From Byssovorax sp. (GTDB lineage: Bacteria > Myxococcota_A > Polyangia > Polyangiales > Polyangiaceae): a stretch of DNA of 64,000 bases. The notes below the pieces were generated by a model that was not told the origin of the DNA, searched no databases, and worked only from the letters and a program-made list of their open reading frames with translations. The translations under genes and the position numbers were made by a program. This document shows, piece after piece, positions 46,966 to 54,675 of the stretch. The DNA is taken from the NCBI GenBank assembly GCA_025362495.1, contig JANYGI010000138.1, positions 56,523-120,522 on the forward strand. Direction: 5' to 3'. Positions within the stretch are counted from its first letter, which is position 1. Each line of letters opens with the position of its first letter.

Positions 46966-47255
46966 CAACGCACGAAGCCGGCCTTGCGCGCCGGGTTGGT
47001 CGGATCGCTGCCGCCTTCGAGGCCGGCCGCGAACACGTCGGCGAGGGCGACGAACGTCTCGCCCTTGGAGCTGCGGGCGCGGACCATGGCGCCCTGCACC
47101 TTGATCGCCTCGACCTTGCCCACCGTGAGGCTGGCGTTGCCGTGCGCGACGTGGAGCGTCAGCAGGCGCCCCTCCGGGAGCGTCGTCCAGCCGTCCTTGC
47201 CGTCGGTCTTGGCGTTCGCCGTATCGAGCACCACACGGAGCATCTCTTCGATCAT
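46965..47255 (-). CDS. Small conserved-looking hypothetical protein (96 aa)
   Basis: ATG 47255 follows an AAAGGA site, which decides this start against the much longer open frame upstream. The product starts MIEEMLRVVLDTANAKTDGK. It is mostly beta (WTTLPEGRLLTLHVAHGNAS, LTVGKVEAIKVQGAMVRARS, KGETFVALADVFAAGLEGGS), giving the look of a small beta-barrel or PilZ/SH3-sized domain. No signal peptide. It diverges from the MlaF-like gene, 72 bp away. No family recognised. Confidence 0.62.
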   Translation of the reverse strand: MIEEMLRVVLDTANAKTDGKDGWTTLPEGRLLTLHVAHGNASLTVGKVEAIKVQGAMVRARSSKGETFVALADVFAAGLEGGSDPTNPARKAGFVR

Positions 47256-47327
47256 GGCCCCTGTTTCCTTTCTGCGAGGCGGGGTGTCAAGTCGGCTCGC
47301 GACGGCTCGTGATATCGTGCGCGCCCG

Positions 47328-48158
47328 GTGACGAAACCCAACCCCATCCGGCCCGACATCCCGCCCGAGGATCACATCTTCGTCGACGACGTCCGCAAGT
47401 CGTTCGGTTCGACCAAGGTGCTCAAGGGGATCACGCTCCACCTCCGGCGCAAGGAGACCGCGGTGATCATCGGCGGCTCCGGCGCCGGCAAGACGACGCT
47501 GCTCCGCCTGCTGATCGGCCTCGAGCAGCCGACCACGGGGCACATCTGGGTCGATGGCGAGGACATGGCGTACCTCGACGAAGTGCAGATGAACAAGATG
47601 CGCCGCAAGTTCGGGATGGTGTTCCAGTACGCGGCGCTGCTCGACTCGCTCACCGTGCTGGACAACGTGGCCTTCCCGCTCCACGAGCACCGCGCGAGCC
47701 TCGGAGCCAAGGCGATCAAGGAGAAGGTCGTCAGCATGCTGAACCTCCTCGGCCTCGAGAACAAAGAGAACCGGATGCCGTCGGAGCTGTCCGGCGGCCA
47801 GCGCAAGCGCGTCGGCCTGGCGCGCGCGCTGATGCTCGAGCCCGAGATCCTGATCTACGACGAGCCCACGAGCGGCCTCGATCCGCTCACGAGCCGCATG
47901 GTCGACGACTTGATCGAGGAGACGCGGAGCCGCTTCGGGATCACCAGCGTCGTCATCTCGCACGACATGGCCTCGACGTTTCGCATCGCCCACCAGGCCT
48001 TCCTCGTGGTGCAGGGCCAGGTCATCGCGCAGGGCAAGCCCGACGAGCTCGCGCACGGCGACAACGAGGAGGCGCGGGCCTTCATCGAGGCCTCGGGCGT
48101 GAACACCGACAACGTCTCGCGCGTGACCGACAAGAAGAAGCAGAACACCGCGGCGTGA
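47328..48158 (+). CDS. MlaF/Mkl-type ABC transporter ATPase, orphan
   Basis: A 276-residue ABC ATPase starting at GTG 47328. Motifs: Walker A GGSGAGKTT, Q-loop FQYAALLDSLTVLDNVAF (the Y-A-A-L-x-D-S-x-T-V form typical of lipid-transport MlaF/Mkl ATPases), signature LSGGQRKRVGLARAL, Walker B LIYDEP with TSGLDPLTS, and switch ISHD. The family energises phospholipid or sterol movement through MlaE permeases and MCE proteins; neither is encoded nearby, so its partners must be elsewhere. The C-terminal 35 residues are charged (RVTDKKKQNTAA). Confidence 0.87.
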   Translation: MTKPNPIRPDIPPEDHIFVDDVRKSFGSTKVLKGITLHLRRKETAVIIGGSGAGKTTLLRLLIGLEQPTTGHIWVDGEDMAYLDEVQMNKMRRKFGMVFQYAALLDSLTVLDNVAFPLHEHRASLGAKAIKEKVVSMLNLLGLENKENRMPSELSGGQRKRVGLARALMLEPEILIYDEPTSGLDPLTSRMVDDLIEETRSRFGITSVVISHDMASTFRIAHQAFLVVQGQVIAQGKPDELAHGDNEEARAFIEASGVNTDNVSRVTDKKKQNTAA

Positions 48159-48198
48159 CGCGGAGGCGGGCGTCGATCGGCGCCGATTTGCCTTGAAA

Positions 48199-49125
48199 TC
48201 AAGCGAATGCGCGCGCCGCTTCGTCGAGGCGAACGAAGGCGTGGCCGCCCTCCGCGAGGACATCGAGCGCCGCGTCGAGCGCCGCCATTCGAGCCGCGAG
48301 GGGCACGCGTAGCTCGGGCTGGTAGGGCGCGAGCGTCGAGAGCCCCTCGCTCGCGTCGAGGAAATCGATGGCGTGGAGCTCGAGGTTCACCAGCGGCTCG
48401 CCCACGCACGCCCGCGCGAGCCGCGCCGACGCGCGGGCCCCCACGACGCCGAGCATCGTCCCGATGAACGGGAGCCGCGCGCCGCGGGTGACCTGCACGG
48501 GCAGCTCGACAAAACGCCTTGATTTACCGGCTGGATCGCTCCATCGCGCGCCGGGCCGGTACGGCGATCGCGGCGCCGTCAGCACCCGCGGCGTGTCGAG
48601 CACCGAGCGCGACTCGCGCCCGCGGAGGCGCATCCCGCCCATCGCCGCGGCCTTGGCGAAGTAGTACGCGGGGCACGGGAACACCGACGAGTCGAAGGCG
48701 ACGGCGGCCTCGTCGAGCGCGTCGAAGAGCGCGTCGTTGACGGTGTACCCGGGCGCGCGGAAGCCCGTCGGCTTGCGGCCGGTGACGCGCTCGATCGCCT
48801 TCGATCCGGCCTCGATCTCGCTGCGGATCGTCGCCGGGTCGAGCCGCGTCAGATCGTAGCGATGGCTGTACGAGTGGTTCTCGACGGCGTGCCCGCGATC
48901 CGCGAGGACGCCGACGAGCCGCGCCGCGCCGTCGCGCTCGAGATCCTCGCCGACGGCGAAGAGCGTGAGCGGGATCCGCCGCGACTCGGCCCACGCGCTC
49001 ATGCGCTCGAGGGCGCGATCGTAGGCTCGATCGAGGTCGTACCCGGCGGACACGAGGCCGTGGATGGCGAAGTAGTGGTGGATCGCGTCGAGATCGACGG
49101 AGACCGCAGCGAGCCTTCGAGCCAT
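48199..49125 (-). CDS. Polysaccharide deacetylase-like protein
   Basis: A 308-residue protein with start ATG 49125 (MARRLAAVSVDLDAIHHYFA). The longer open frame runs into the repeat at 49139-49290 and is rejected. NodB-fold motifs: motif 1 SVDLD (Asp11, Asp13) and motif 2 HSYSH (His84, His88) provide the catalytic base and metal ligands. FRAPGYTVND fits motif 3 (R-x-P-x-G/Y), and LELHAIDFLDASEG fits the C-terminal motif 5 His. It should remove N-acetyl or O-acetyl groups from a polysaccharide. No signal peptide is evident. It converges on the MlaF-like gene, 40 bp apart. Confidence 0.85.
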   Translation of the reverse strand: MARRLAAVSVDLDAIHHYFAIHGLVSAGYDLDRAYDRALERMSAWAESRRIPLTLFAVGEDLERDGAARLVGVLADRGHAVENHSYSHRYDLTRLDPATIRSEIEAGSKAIERVTGRKPTGFRAPGYTVNDALFDALDEAAVAFDSSVFPCPAYYFAKAAAMGGMRLRGRESRSVLDTPRVLTAPRSPYRPGARWSDPAGKSRRFVELPVQVTRGARLPFIGTMLGVVGARASARLARACVGEPLVNLELHAIDFLDASEGLSTLAPYQPELRVPLAARMAALDAALDVLAEGGHAFVRLDEAARAFA

Positions 49126-49138
49126 CGATCGAGACTGA

Positions 49139-49290
49139 GAGCGCTTCACAAAACCTCCCGTCGCCGCCCGGCGGATCCGCGTCGCGCGCCGTCGTTGCTC
49201 GGATTCGACGTGCGTTCGCACGCCTTCATCCTCGCGCCCAGGCGCGCTAGCGCCTCCTTGGTCGGCTCGGTCCGGTTTTGTTCAGCGCTC
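49139..49290. repeat. Dispersed ~153-bp inverted-repeat-bounded element, copy 2
   Basis: Same orientation and architecture as the copy at 46812-46965: terminal inverted repeats (15 of 17), CAAAACC/GGTTTTG ends and an internal CGTGCGTTCGCACG palindrome. It sits directly upstream of the deacetylase start and downstream of tsf. The two copies flank a 2.2-kb segment holding three genes. Confidence 0.82.
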
Positions 49291-49292
49291 TT

Positions 49293-49339
49293 GAAAAGCG
49301 AAGGCCCCTCACCCCTCCGAGGAGAGACGAGAGGCCTTT
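49293..49339 (-). terminator. Terminator after tsf
   Basis: On the minus strand AAGGCCTCTC pairs with GAGGGGCCTT (one G-U pair), followed by CGCTTTTC. It begins 19 nt after the tsf stop. Confidence 0.65.
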
Positions 49340-49357
49340 GCGACTACCGGATCCGGC

Positions 49358-50287
49358 TCAGGAAGCGGCCATCTTGGCGACTTCGGCGGCGAAGTCGTCG
49401 GTCTTCTTCTCGATGCCCTCGCCGCGCTCGTAGCGGACGAACCGCGCGATCGACACCGTCGTGCCGGTGGCCTTCGAGAGCGCGTCGAGCTGCTTGCCGA
49501 TCTGCTGCTGGTTCACGACCGACTCCTGCTCGAGCAGCGCCGTCTCCGAGAACCACTTGTTGAACTTGCCCTCGATGATCTTGGGCCACGCCGCCTCGGG
49601 CTTCGGCTTGGGATCCTCGCGGAGCTGGCCCTCGAAGATCTCCTTCTGCTTGGCGACCGCGTCGGCCGTGACCTCGTCGCGCTTGAGCACGAGCGGGTTG
49701 GCGGCGGCGATGTGCATCGCGAGCTCGTCGGCGAACGCGACGACGTCGGCGTGCGTGGCGGCCTCGGCCGTGCCCGTCGAGAGCGCGACGACGACGCCGA
49801 TCTTGCCGCCCATGTGCACGTATGCGTGGGCGAGGCCCTGCGCGCCGTCTGCGATCTCGACGCGATCCCAGCGACGGACGGCGATCTTCTCGCCGATCTT
49901 CGCGGTCAGCGCGACGGCCGCGTCGCCGACGGTGGCGTCGCCGAGCTTGGCGGTCGCGAGGTCGGAGCCGAGCGGGGCCTTCTCGGCCACGGCGAGCGCG
50001 TCGCCGACGAAGGCGCGGAAGGTGTCGTTGCGGGCGGAGAAGTCGGTCTGGATGTTGACCTCGACCACCGTCGCGTGGCGCTTGTCAGCGGACACCGAGG
50101 CCCGGACCTCACCCTCGGAGGCCACGGCGCCGGCGCGCTTCGCGCCCTTCACGATGCCCTTCTTGATGATGATCTCGATCGCCTTGTCCATGTCGCCGTC
50201 GGCCTCGGTCAGGGCGCTCTTGCAGTCGCCCATCGGCGCCTGGGTTCGCTCACGAAGCTCCTTGATCGACTGCGCATTGATGGCCAT
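49358..50287 (-). CDS. tsf: Elongation factor Ts
   Basis: A 309-residue nucleotide exchange factor for EF-Tu. The N-terminal UBA-like domain reads IKELRERTQAPMGDCKSALT. The EF-Tu contact motif TDF (81-83, as QTDFSARNDTF) is present. The C-terminal core ends EKKTDDFAAEVAKMAAS, typical of EF-Ts. AAGGAG lies about 8 nt before ATG 50287. Length is slightly above E. coli (283), with a longer subdomain around EGQLREDPKPKPEAAWPKII. It lies downstream of rpsB, from which it is separated by an intrinsic terminator. Confidence 0.96.
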   Translation of the reverse strand: MAINAQSIKELRERTQAPMGDCKSALTEADGDMDKAIEIIIKKGIVKGAKRAGAVASEGEVRASVSADKRHATVVEVNIQTDFSARNDTFRAFVGDALAVAEKAPLGSDLATAKLGDATVGDAAVALTAKIGEKIAVRRWDRVEIADGAQGLAHAYVHMGGKIGVVVALSTGTAEAATHADVVAFADELAMHIAAANPLVLKRDEVTADAVAKQKEIFEGQLREDPKPKPEAAWPKIIEGKFNKWFSETALLEQESVVNQQQIGKQLDALSKATGTTVSIARFVRYERGEGIEKKTDDFAAEVAKMAAS

Positions 50288-50426
50288 GGGACAGATCTCC
50301 TTCAGACAGATGAAACGCGGGATGGATTCTCGCTCGGTGCGAGCAGAGTCGGGATGAGGGGCGCCGGCGCACCGTGAGCGATTCGCTCTTCGATGCGCTG
50401 CGACCGGGCCGCTTTCGGCCCATGCG

Positions 50427-50449
50427 AAAAAGGGATCGCCGTCGATCCC
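50427..50449 (-). terminator. Intrinsic terminator between rpsB and tsf
   Basis: On the minus strand GGGATCG-ACGG-CGATCCC is followed directly by TTTTT: a perfect 7-bp stem, tetraloop and U-tract. It lies 62 nt after rpsB and 140 nt before tsf, so it could attenuate read-through into tsf. Confidence 0.85.
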
Positions 50450-50511
50450 CTCTTCACGAAGGCGCGCTGTTCGCGCCGGGGTTTGAGGCCGCTGAGGGCC
50501 TCAGGATCGGA

Positions 50512-51393
50512 TCACGAAGGACGGGGGGCGCCGCCGCGACCGCGACCGCCCTGATAGACGTCGGGGCGCTGACCCTGGGGACGGTCGCCACGACCACCCT
50601 CGGGACGATCGCCGCGATCCTGGCGATCACCGCCGCGGTCCTCGTTGTGATCCTTGCGGCGCTGCGCGCCCTCGACGCACGCGTCGGCGACGCGCGACGT
50701 GATCAGCTTGATCGAGCGGATCGCGTCGTCGTTGCCGGGGATGACGAAGTCGACGAGATCGGGATCGCAGTTGGTGTCCGTGATGGCCACGACGGGGACG
50801 CCGAGCTTGCGGGCCTCGCTGATGGCGATCGACTCCTGGTGGGGATCGATCACGAAGATCGCGGCGGGGACGTTGCCCATGCCCTTGAGGCCGCCGAGGT
50901 ACTTCTCGAGGCGCTCGCGCTCCTTCTCGAGCTTGGAGACCTCCTTCTTGAGGAGCTGCTCGTAGGTGCCGTCTTCCTTCATGCGCTCCAGCGTGCGAAG
51001 GCGATCGAGGCCCTGCTTGATGGTGCGGAAGTTCGTGAGGGTGCCGCCGAGCCAGCGGTTGGTGACGAAGTACATGCCCGAGCGGCGGGCCTCTTCGATC
51101 ACGATGTCCTGCGCCTGGCGCTTGGTGCCGACGAACAGGACACCACCGCCACGGCCCACGGCCTCGACGATGAAGTCGTACGCCTTCTTGAAGAGGCGCG
51201 TCGTCTGGTCGAGATCGATGATGTGGATGCCGTTGCGCGCGCCGTAGATGAACGGCTTCATCTTCGGGTTCCAGCGCTTGGTCTGGTGGCCGAAGTGCAC
51301 GCCGGCGTCGAGCAGCGAGCGGAGCGGGAGCGGCATCTCGCCCGGAGCGGGCGCGGCGGCCTGGAGGGCCTCGGAAGCAGTGGACTCTGACAC
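50512..51393 (-). CDS. rpsB: 30S ribosomal protein S2 with Arg/Gly-rich C-terminal tail
   Basis: A 293-residue S2 protein starting at GTG 51393, 5 nt after GAAAGGAAA. Core blocks are classic: [58 protein letters not shown] and [20 protein letters not shown]. After the core ends (about 247) comes a 45-residue tail of RGD, RGG, DRP and GRGRGG units, absent from E. coli S2 (241 residues). Such tails suggest extra RNA or protein contacts. The gene precedes tsf, as in most bacteria. Confidence 0.95.
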   Translation of the reverse strand: MSESTASEALQAAAPAPGEMPLPLRSLLDAGVHFGHQTKRWNPKMKPFIYGARNGIHIIDLDQTTRLFKKAYDFIVEAVGRGGGVLFVGTKRQAQDIVIEEARRSGMYFVTNRWLGGTLTNFRTIKQGLDRLRTLERMKEDGTYEQLLKKEVSKLEKERERLEKYLGGLKGMGNVPAAIFVIDPHQESIAISEARKLGVPVVAITDTNCDPDLVDFVIPGNDDAIRSIKLITSRVADACVEGAQRRKDHNEDRGGDRQDRGDRPEGGRGDRPQGQRPDVYQGGRGRGGAPRPS

Positions 51394-51531
51394 GTTGATT
51401 TTCCTTTCGGTTGTTTCCTCCGCCTTTCCCGTCGACCAACCTCGCCCACGAAGGGGAGGCACCGGGTCGACGAGCCCATCGTCTTGGTGCTGACGCGAAA
51501 AGCTGGGTTGCAGCGATCCGCTTCAGAGCAC

Positions 51532-51555
51532 CGTTCTGGGGCCGAGGCCCCAGAA
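51532..51555. other. Perfect 11-bp-stem hairpin between the XRE gene and rpsB
   Basis: GTTCTGGGGCC and GGCCCCAGAAC are separated by 2 nt. It lies 139 nt upstream of rpsB and 107 nt after the XRE gene stop on the same strand. With no U-tract on either side, it could be a terminator for the regulator or a structural element of the rpsB leader. The rest of this 268-bp gap shows nothing else supported. Confidence 0.5.
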
Positions 51556-51661
51556 CAACAACGAGACAAAGGCGTGTGGATTGCCCGGGTTCGCGGATGA
51601 AGCCCGGGGGGCGGGAGAGGTACTACCCGGCGTTTCGCGTGTCAAGCGTCGCTCGCGCGGC

Positions 51662-52279
51662 TCACTTCGCCTTCTTGCGGCCGCTCGTCTCGGGGGCGCG
51701 TCGCGTCGGCGCGGCGTGCTCGCTCGCGGGCGCGGCGCCGTCGGCGCGGAACCCCGGATCAGCCTTGATTTCCCGCAGCGCTTCGACGAGCTCGCGCGCC
51801 CGAGCGATCCAGTACGCACGCCCCGGATCCGCCTCGGCGTCGGGCGGCGCAGCCGAGCGCAGCGCCGCGAGGACCTCGGGCTCGACCGTCGTCGCGAGCA
51901 GCGCGATGGCCTCACCGCGGCTCGGGTACTGCTCGACGAACGACGCCGACTCGGGCGCACCCGCCGACGATCCCGGCTCGACGTAGACCGGGTACACGTC
52001 GCTCAGGCGCTCGCGACGACCGGTGCCCGACGTCAGCCACTCGACCGAGATCGCCAGCGCCTGCGAGAGCCGCCGCGCCGTGTCGACCGGGAGGCGAGCG
52101 CCGCGGTCCTTGTTGCGCATCGAGTTGATGTACTGCGGCGTGAACTGGGTGCGGCGCGCGAGCTCCGAGCCGGAGATGCCGCGCGCCGCCATGGCCTCGG
52201 AAAGCCGCTCCTGCCAGTCGCTCACCCGCTCACCGTACAGCGTCGGACGCCGTTCGTCAGTGCCCGAATAGTCCACCAT
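51662..52279 (-). CDS. XRE-family helix-turn-helix regulator
   Basis: A 205-residue protein started at ATG 52279; TTG 52285, GTG 52276 and GTG 52225 are in-frame alternatives and none has a clear ribosome site. A lambda-repressor-type HTH covers about residues 20-75 (RLSEAMAARGISGSELARRT, QFTPQYINSMRNKDRGARLP, SQALAISVEWL). The rest is Pro/Ala-rich with a predicted helix (AYWIARARELVEALREIKA) and a Lys/Arg end. It is transcribed divergently from the PP2C gene, and the 44-bp gap carries an operator-like site, so autoregulation and control of the phosphatase are likely. Confidence 0.8.
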   Translation of the reverse strand: MVDYSGTDERRPTLYGERVSDWQERLSEAMAARGISGSELARRTQFTPQYINSMRNKDRGARLPVDTARRLSQALAISVEWLTSGTGRRERLSDVYPVYVEPGSSAGAPESASFVEQYPSRGEAIALLATTVEPEVLAALRSAAPPDAEADPGRAYWIARARELVEALREIKADPGFRADGAAPASEHAAPTRRAPETSGRKKAK

Positions 52280-52282
52280 CTG

Positions 52283-52296
52283 CAACTGTTGACAAC
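52283..52296. promoter_or_regulatory. Overlapping CAAC/GTTG palindromes, candidate XRE operator
   Basis: CAAC-T-GTTG-A-CAAC forms two overlapping 9-bp palindromes sharing the central half-site. It abuts the XRE start codon and overlaps the -35 box of the divergent phosphatase promoter, the geometry of an autoregulated divergent operator. Confidence 0.5.
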
Positions 52297-52316
52297 TTTA
52301 GTTTCAGACACATTCT
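52289..52316 (+). promoter_or_regulatory. Promoter of the PP2C gene, possibly leaderless
   Basis: Consensus TTGACA (52289-52294), 16-nt spacer, CATTCT (52311-52316, 3 of 6). ATG 52324 is 7 nt after the -10, so transcription would begin at or next to the start codon. A GGGGAG is present but only 2 nt from ATG. Confidence 0.5.
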
Positions 52317-52323
52317 GGGGAGC

Positions 52324-53439
52324 ATGGAAACCGACTCGCGCCCGAGCCCGAACCCGAACCCGAACCTCGACCTCCGCGTCCGTGGCGACCGCTCCGTCAC
52401 GGCTCCGCTTCACCTCGACTTCGCCGCGCGCACCGACGTCGGGCGCGAGCGCGAGCACAACGAGGACAGCCTCTTCATCGCGCGCCCTGGCCACGCGGGG
52501 AGCACGCTCCCGTGCGAGGCGCCGATCGACGTCGCCGCGCTGGAGTGGGTCGCGCTCGGCGTGTGCGACGGCATGGGCGGCGCCGCCGCGGGCGAGATCG
52601 CCAGCCGATCGGCGGTCGCCGCCATCGGCGCGACCCTCACGGGCGGCGGCGCGATCACCGAGCCGAGCGAGCTCGGGCATCGCCTGATCGAGAGCCTGCA
52701 GATCGCGGCGCAGCGGGTCCACGCGGACGCGACGCGCTGGACCGAGCGCGCGGGCATGGGCACCACCGCGACGGTGTGCGCGCTCGCGGGCGACGCGCTC
52801 TTCGTCGCGCAAGTCGGCGACAGCCGCGCGTACCTGCTCCGCGGCGGCCGGCTCACGCAGATCACCCGCGATCAGACGCTGGCGACGCTGATGATGGAGC
52901 AGGGCCAGCTCACGAAGGAAGAGCTGCCGACGTTCGCCTTCAACAACGTGATCCTCCAGGCGCTGGGGACGACCCCGCGCGTCGACGTCGATCTCGTGCG
53001 GGTGACGGTGCGCCGCGGCGACGTGCTCTTGATCTGCTCCGACGGGCTCTCGGGCCCCGTCGACGAGGAGGTGATCCGCGCGACGCTCGAAGGCGCCGCG
53101 TCGCCGGTCGAGGCGGCCGAGGCGCTGATCGCGCTGGCCAACGAGGCCGGCGGGCCCGACAACGTGACGGCGATCGTGGCGCGGATCGAGGGCGACGCGC
53201 TCGGCGTGGAGGACGACGCGGTGGTGCCGCTCCGGGGGGGCGGGCTCGAGCCGCAGGGCCTCGACCTCGATCCGGCGCGCGCGATCACCCCTGATTTGCA
53301 GGCGTCTGCGGCGGTGGGCGATCCCGCGGTCCCATGCTCGACACCCGACGACGGCGACGATCCGGAGCGGCCGCGTCGCAGCGCGCTCGGTCGGGTGATC
53401 GCGTTCCTCCGCGGCGCGCTGCGACCCTCCAGCGACTGA
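52324..53439 (+). CDS. PP2C-family serine/threonine phosphatase
   Basis: A 371-residue metal-dependent phosphatase. An Asn/Pro dipeptide run (about 8-14) precedes the domain. PP2C motifs: TDVGREREHNEDS (Asn46, Glu47, Asp48), CDGMGG (Asp82, Gly83), VGDSRAYL (Asp166), SDGLSG (Asp240) and GGPDNVTAIV (Asp279), so the metal centre appears intact. The C-terminal 90 residues are linker, then GRVIAFLRGALRPSSD, possibly a membrane-contact helix. Such proteins oppose Ser/Thr kinases, which are abundant in myxobacteria; no kinase gene is adjacent. Divergent XRE regulator with a shared operator-like site. Confidence 0.92.
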   Translation: METDSRPSPNPNPNLDLRVRGDRSVTAPLHLDFAARTDVGREREHNEDSLFIARPGHAGSTLPCEAPIDVAALEWVALGVCDGMGGAAAGEIASRSAVAAIGATLTGGGAITEPSELGHRLIESLQIAAQRVHADATRWTERAGMGTTATVCALAGDALFVAQVGDSRAYLLRGGRLTQITRDQTLATLMMEQGQLTKEELPTFAFNNVILQALGTTPRVDVDLVRVTVRRGDVLLICSDGLSGPVDEEVIRATLEGAASPVEAAEALIALANEAGGPDNVTAIVARIEGDALGVEDDAVVPLRGGGLEPQGLDLDPARAITPDLQASAAVGDPAVPCSTPDDGDDPERPRRSALGRVIAFLRGALRPSSD

Positions 53440-53491
53440 CGAGGCACGCCGACGTCGCGAGGCGAGCCCGCTTGCGATAGAGAGAGGGTCG

Positions 53492-54643
53492 GTGATCAAC
53501 TCTCTTCGCTTCCGCAATTTCAAGGCGCTCCGCCGCGTCGACATCGGTCTCGAGCGGCTGACGCTGCTCGTCGGTCCCGCGGGCTCGGGCAAGACAACGG
53601 TGCTCGAAGGTCTCCATCACCTGACGCGGCTCGCGGCCTCGGAGCCACGCGAGATCTTCACGCGCGCGGCCGCGGTGGGCCTGATCTGCAGCCGGGGCGC
53701 CTCGGGCGCGTTCGAGCTCGGGCTCGCGGGATCGTTCCGCGCGCGCCGCGGATCGCTGTCGATCGCGTTCCCGTCGATCGAAGACTTTCCCTTCAGCTCG
53801 ACCTACGTGCTCGAGTCGCGCTGGGGCGATCGTCAGCGCGTGCTGCGGCGCGAGCTCGACGCCGACGCCGCCGCCGCGGGGGCGCTCTCGCCCGCCGAGC
53901 TGCCCCTCTCCTCGGCGCTGCAAGAAGCCGTGTTCTTGCAGTTCGATCCGCGGCGGCTCGCGGCGCCGTCGCCCTGCCCCGACGACGAGGCGAGCCCGCG
54001 CTCGCTCGCGACCGACGGCACCAACCTCGCCGCGGTGATCGCCGATCTCGCGACGACGCGCCCCGACGAGCTGCGGCGGATCGAGAGCGCGCTGCGGGCC
54101 GTGATCCGCGGACTGCACCGGGTCCGCGTCGTGCGCCTCGGCCGCATGGACACGCTGGTGTTCGACATGGTGGGCGCCGCGGATCTCCCGGCCTACGCGA
54201 TGAGCGAGGGTACGCTCCGGGTCCTCGGCCTGTTCACCGCGCTGATCGCCGCCGCGCCGGGCTGCCTCGTGCTCGTCGATCCGCTCGATCGCGGCGTGGG
54301 GCCTCTCGCCGTCGCCGCGCTGATGCGGCAGATCGAGGCGATCCTCGTCGCCGATCCACGCCTCCAGATCGTGGCGACGACCAGCTCGCCGCAGCTCCTC
54401 GACGAGGTCACGCCCGACGAGGTGCGGGTCCACGCGCTCCAGGACGACGGCTCCGCGCTGGTGGCCCCGCTCGGGTCGCACCCCGATTTCGCCCTGCTAC
54501 GCGACGATCTTCGCCCCGGCGAGCTCTGGACGGCGACCGGCGACGCCTGGGTGGCCGAAGCGTCCCGGGTCGCCGAGCGCCCCACACTGCCGCCCCCGCT
54601 GCCTCCGTCGATCCCGCCGCCCGCGTCGCCGCGCGGCCGGTAG
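53492..54643 (+). CDS. RecF/SMC-like ATPase with altered Walker B
   Basis: A 383-residue protein starting at GTG 53492 (MINSLRFRNFKALRRVDIGL), the classic start of AAA/RecF-type ATPases. Walker A GPAGSGKT is at 28-35, and the signature region reads YAMSEGTLRVLGLFTALI (Ser238-Gly240). Walker B is CLVLVDPLDRGVGPLA. Asp263 is kept, but the catalytic Glu expected next is Pro264, and the usual L-H-P after it is V-G-P. Substrate turnover may thus be lost or very slow. The Pro-rich tail (about 355-383) is disordered. It follows the PP2C gene by 52 bp on the same strand. Function unknown. Confidence 0.82.
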   Translation: MINSLRFRNFKALRRVDIGLERLTLLVGPAGSGKTTVLEGLHHLTRLAASEPREIFTRAAAVGLICSRGASGAFELGLAGSFRARRGSLSIAFPSIEDFPFSSTYVLESRWGDRQRVLRRELDADAAAAGALSPAELPLSSALQEAVFLQFDPRRLAAPSPCPDDEASPRSLATDGTNLAAVIADLATTRPDELRRIESALRAVIRGLHRVRVVRLGRMDTLVFDMVGAADLPAYAMSEGTLRVLGLFTALIAAAPGCLVLVDPLDRGVGPLAVAALMRQIEAILVADPRLQIVATTSSPQLLDEVTPDEVRVHALQDDGSALVAPLGSHPDFALLRDDLRPGELWTATGDAWVAEASRVAERPTLPPPLPPSIPPPASPRGR

Positions 54644-54675
54644 CCCCCGCGCCGCGGGTCACGTATGCTCGGCGC

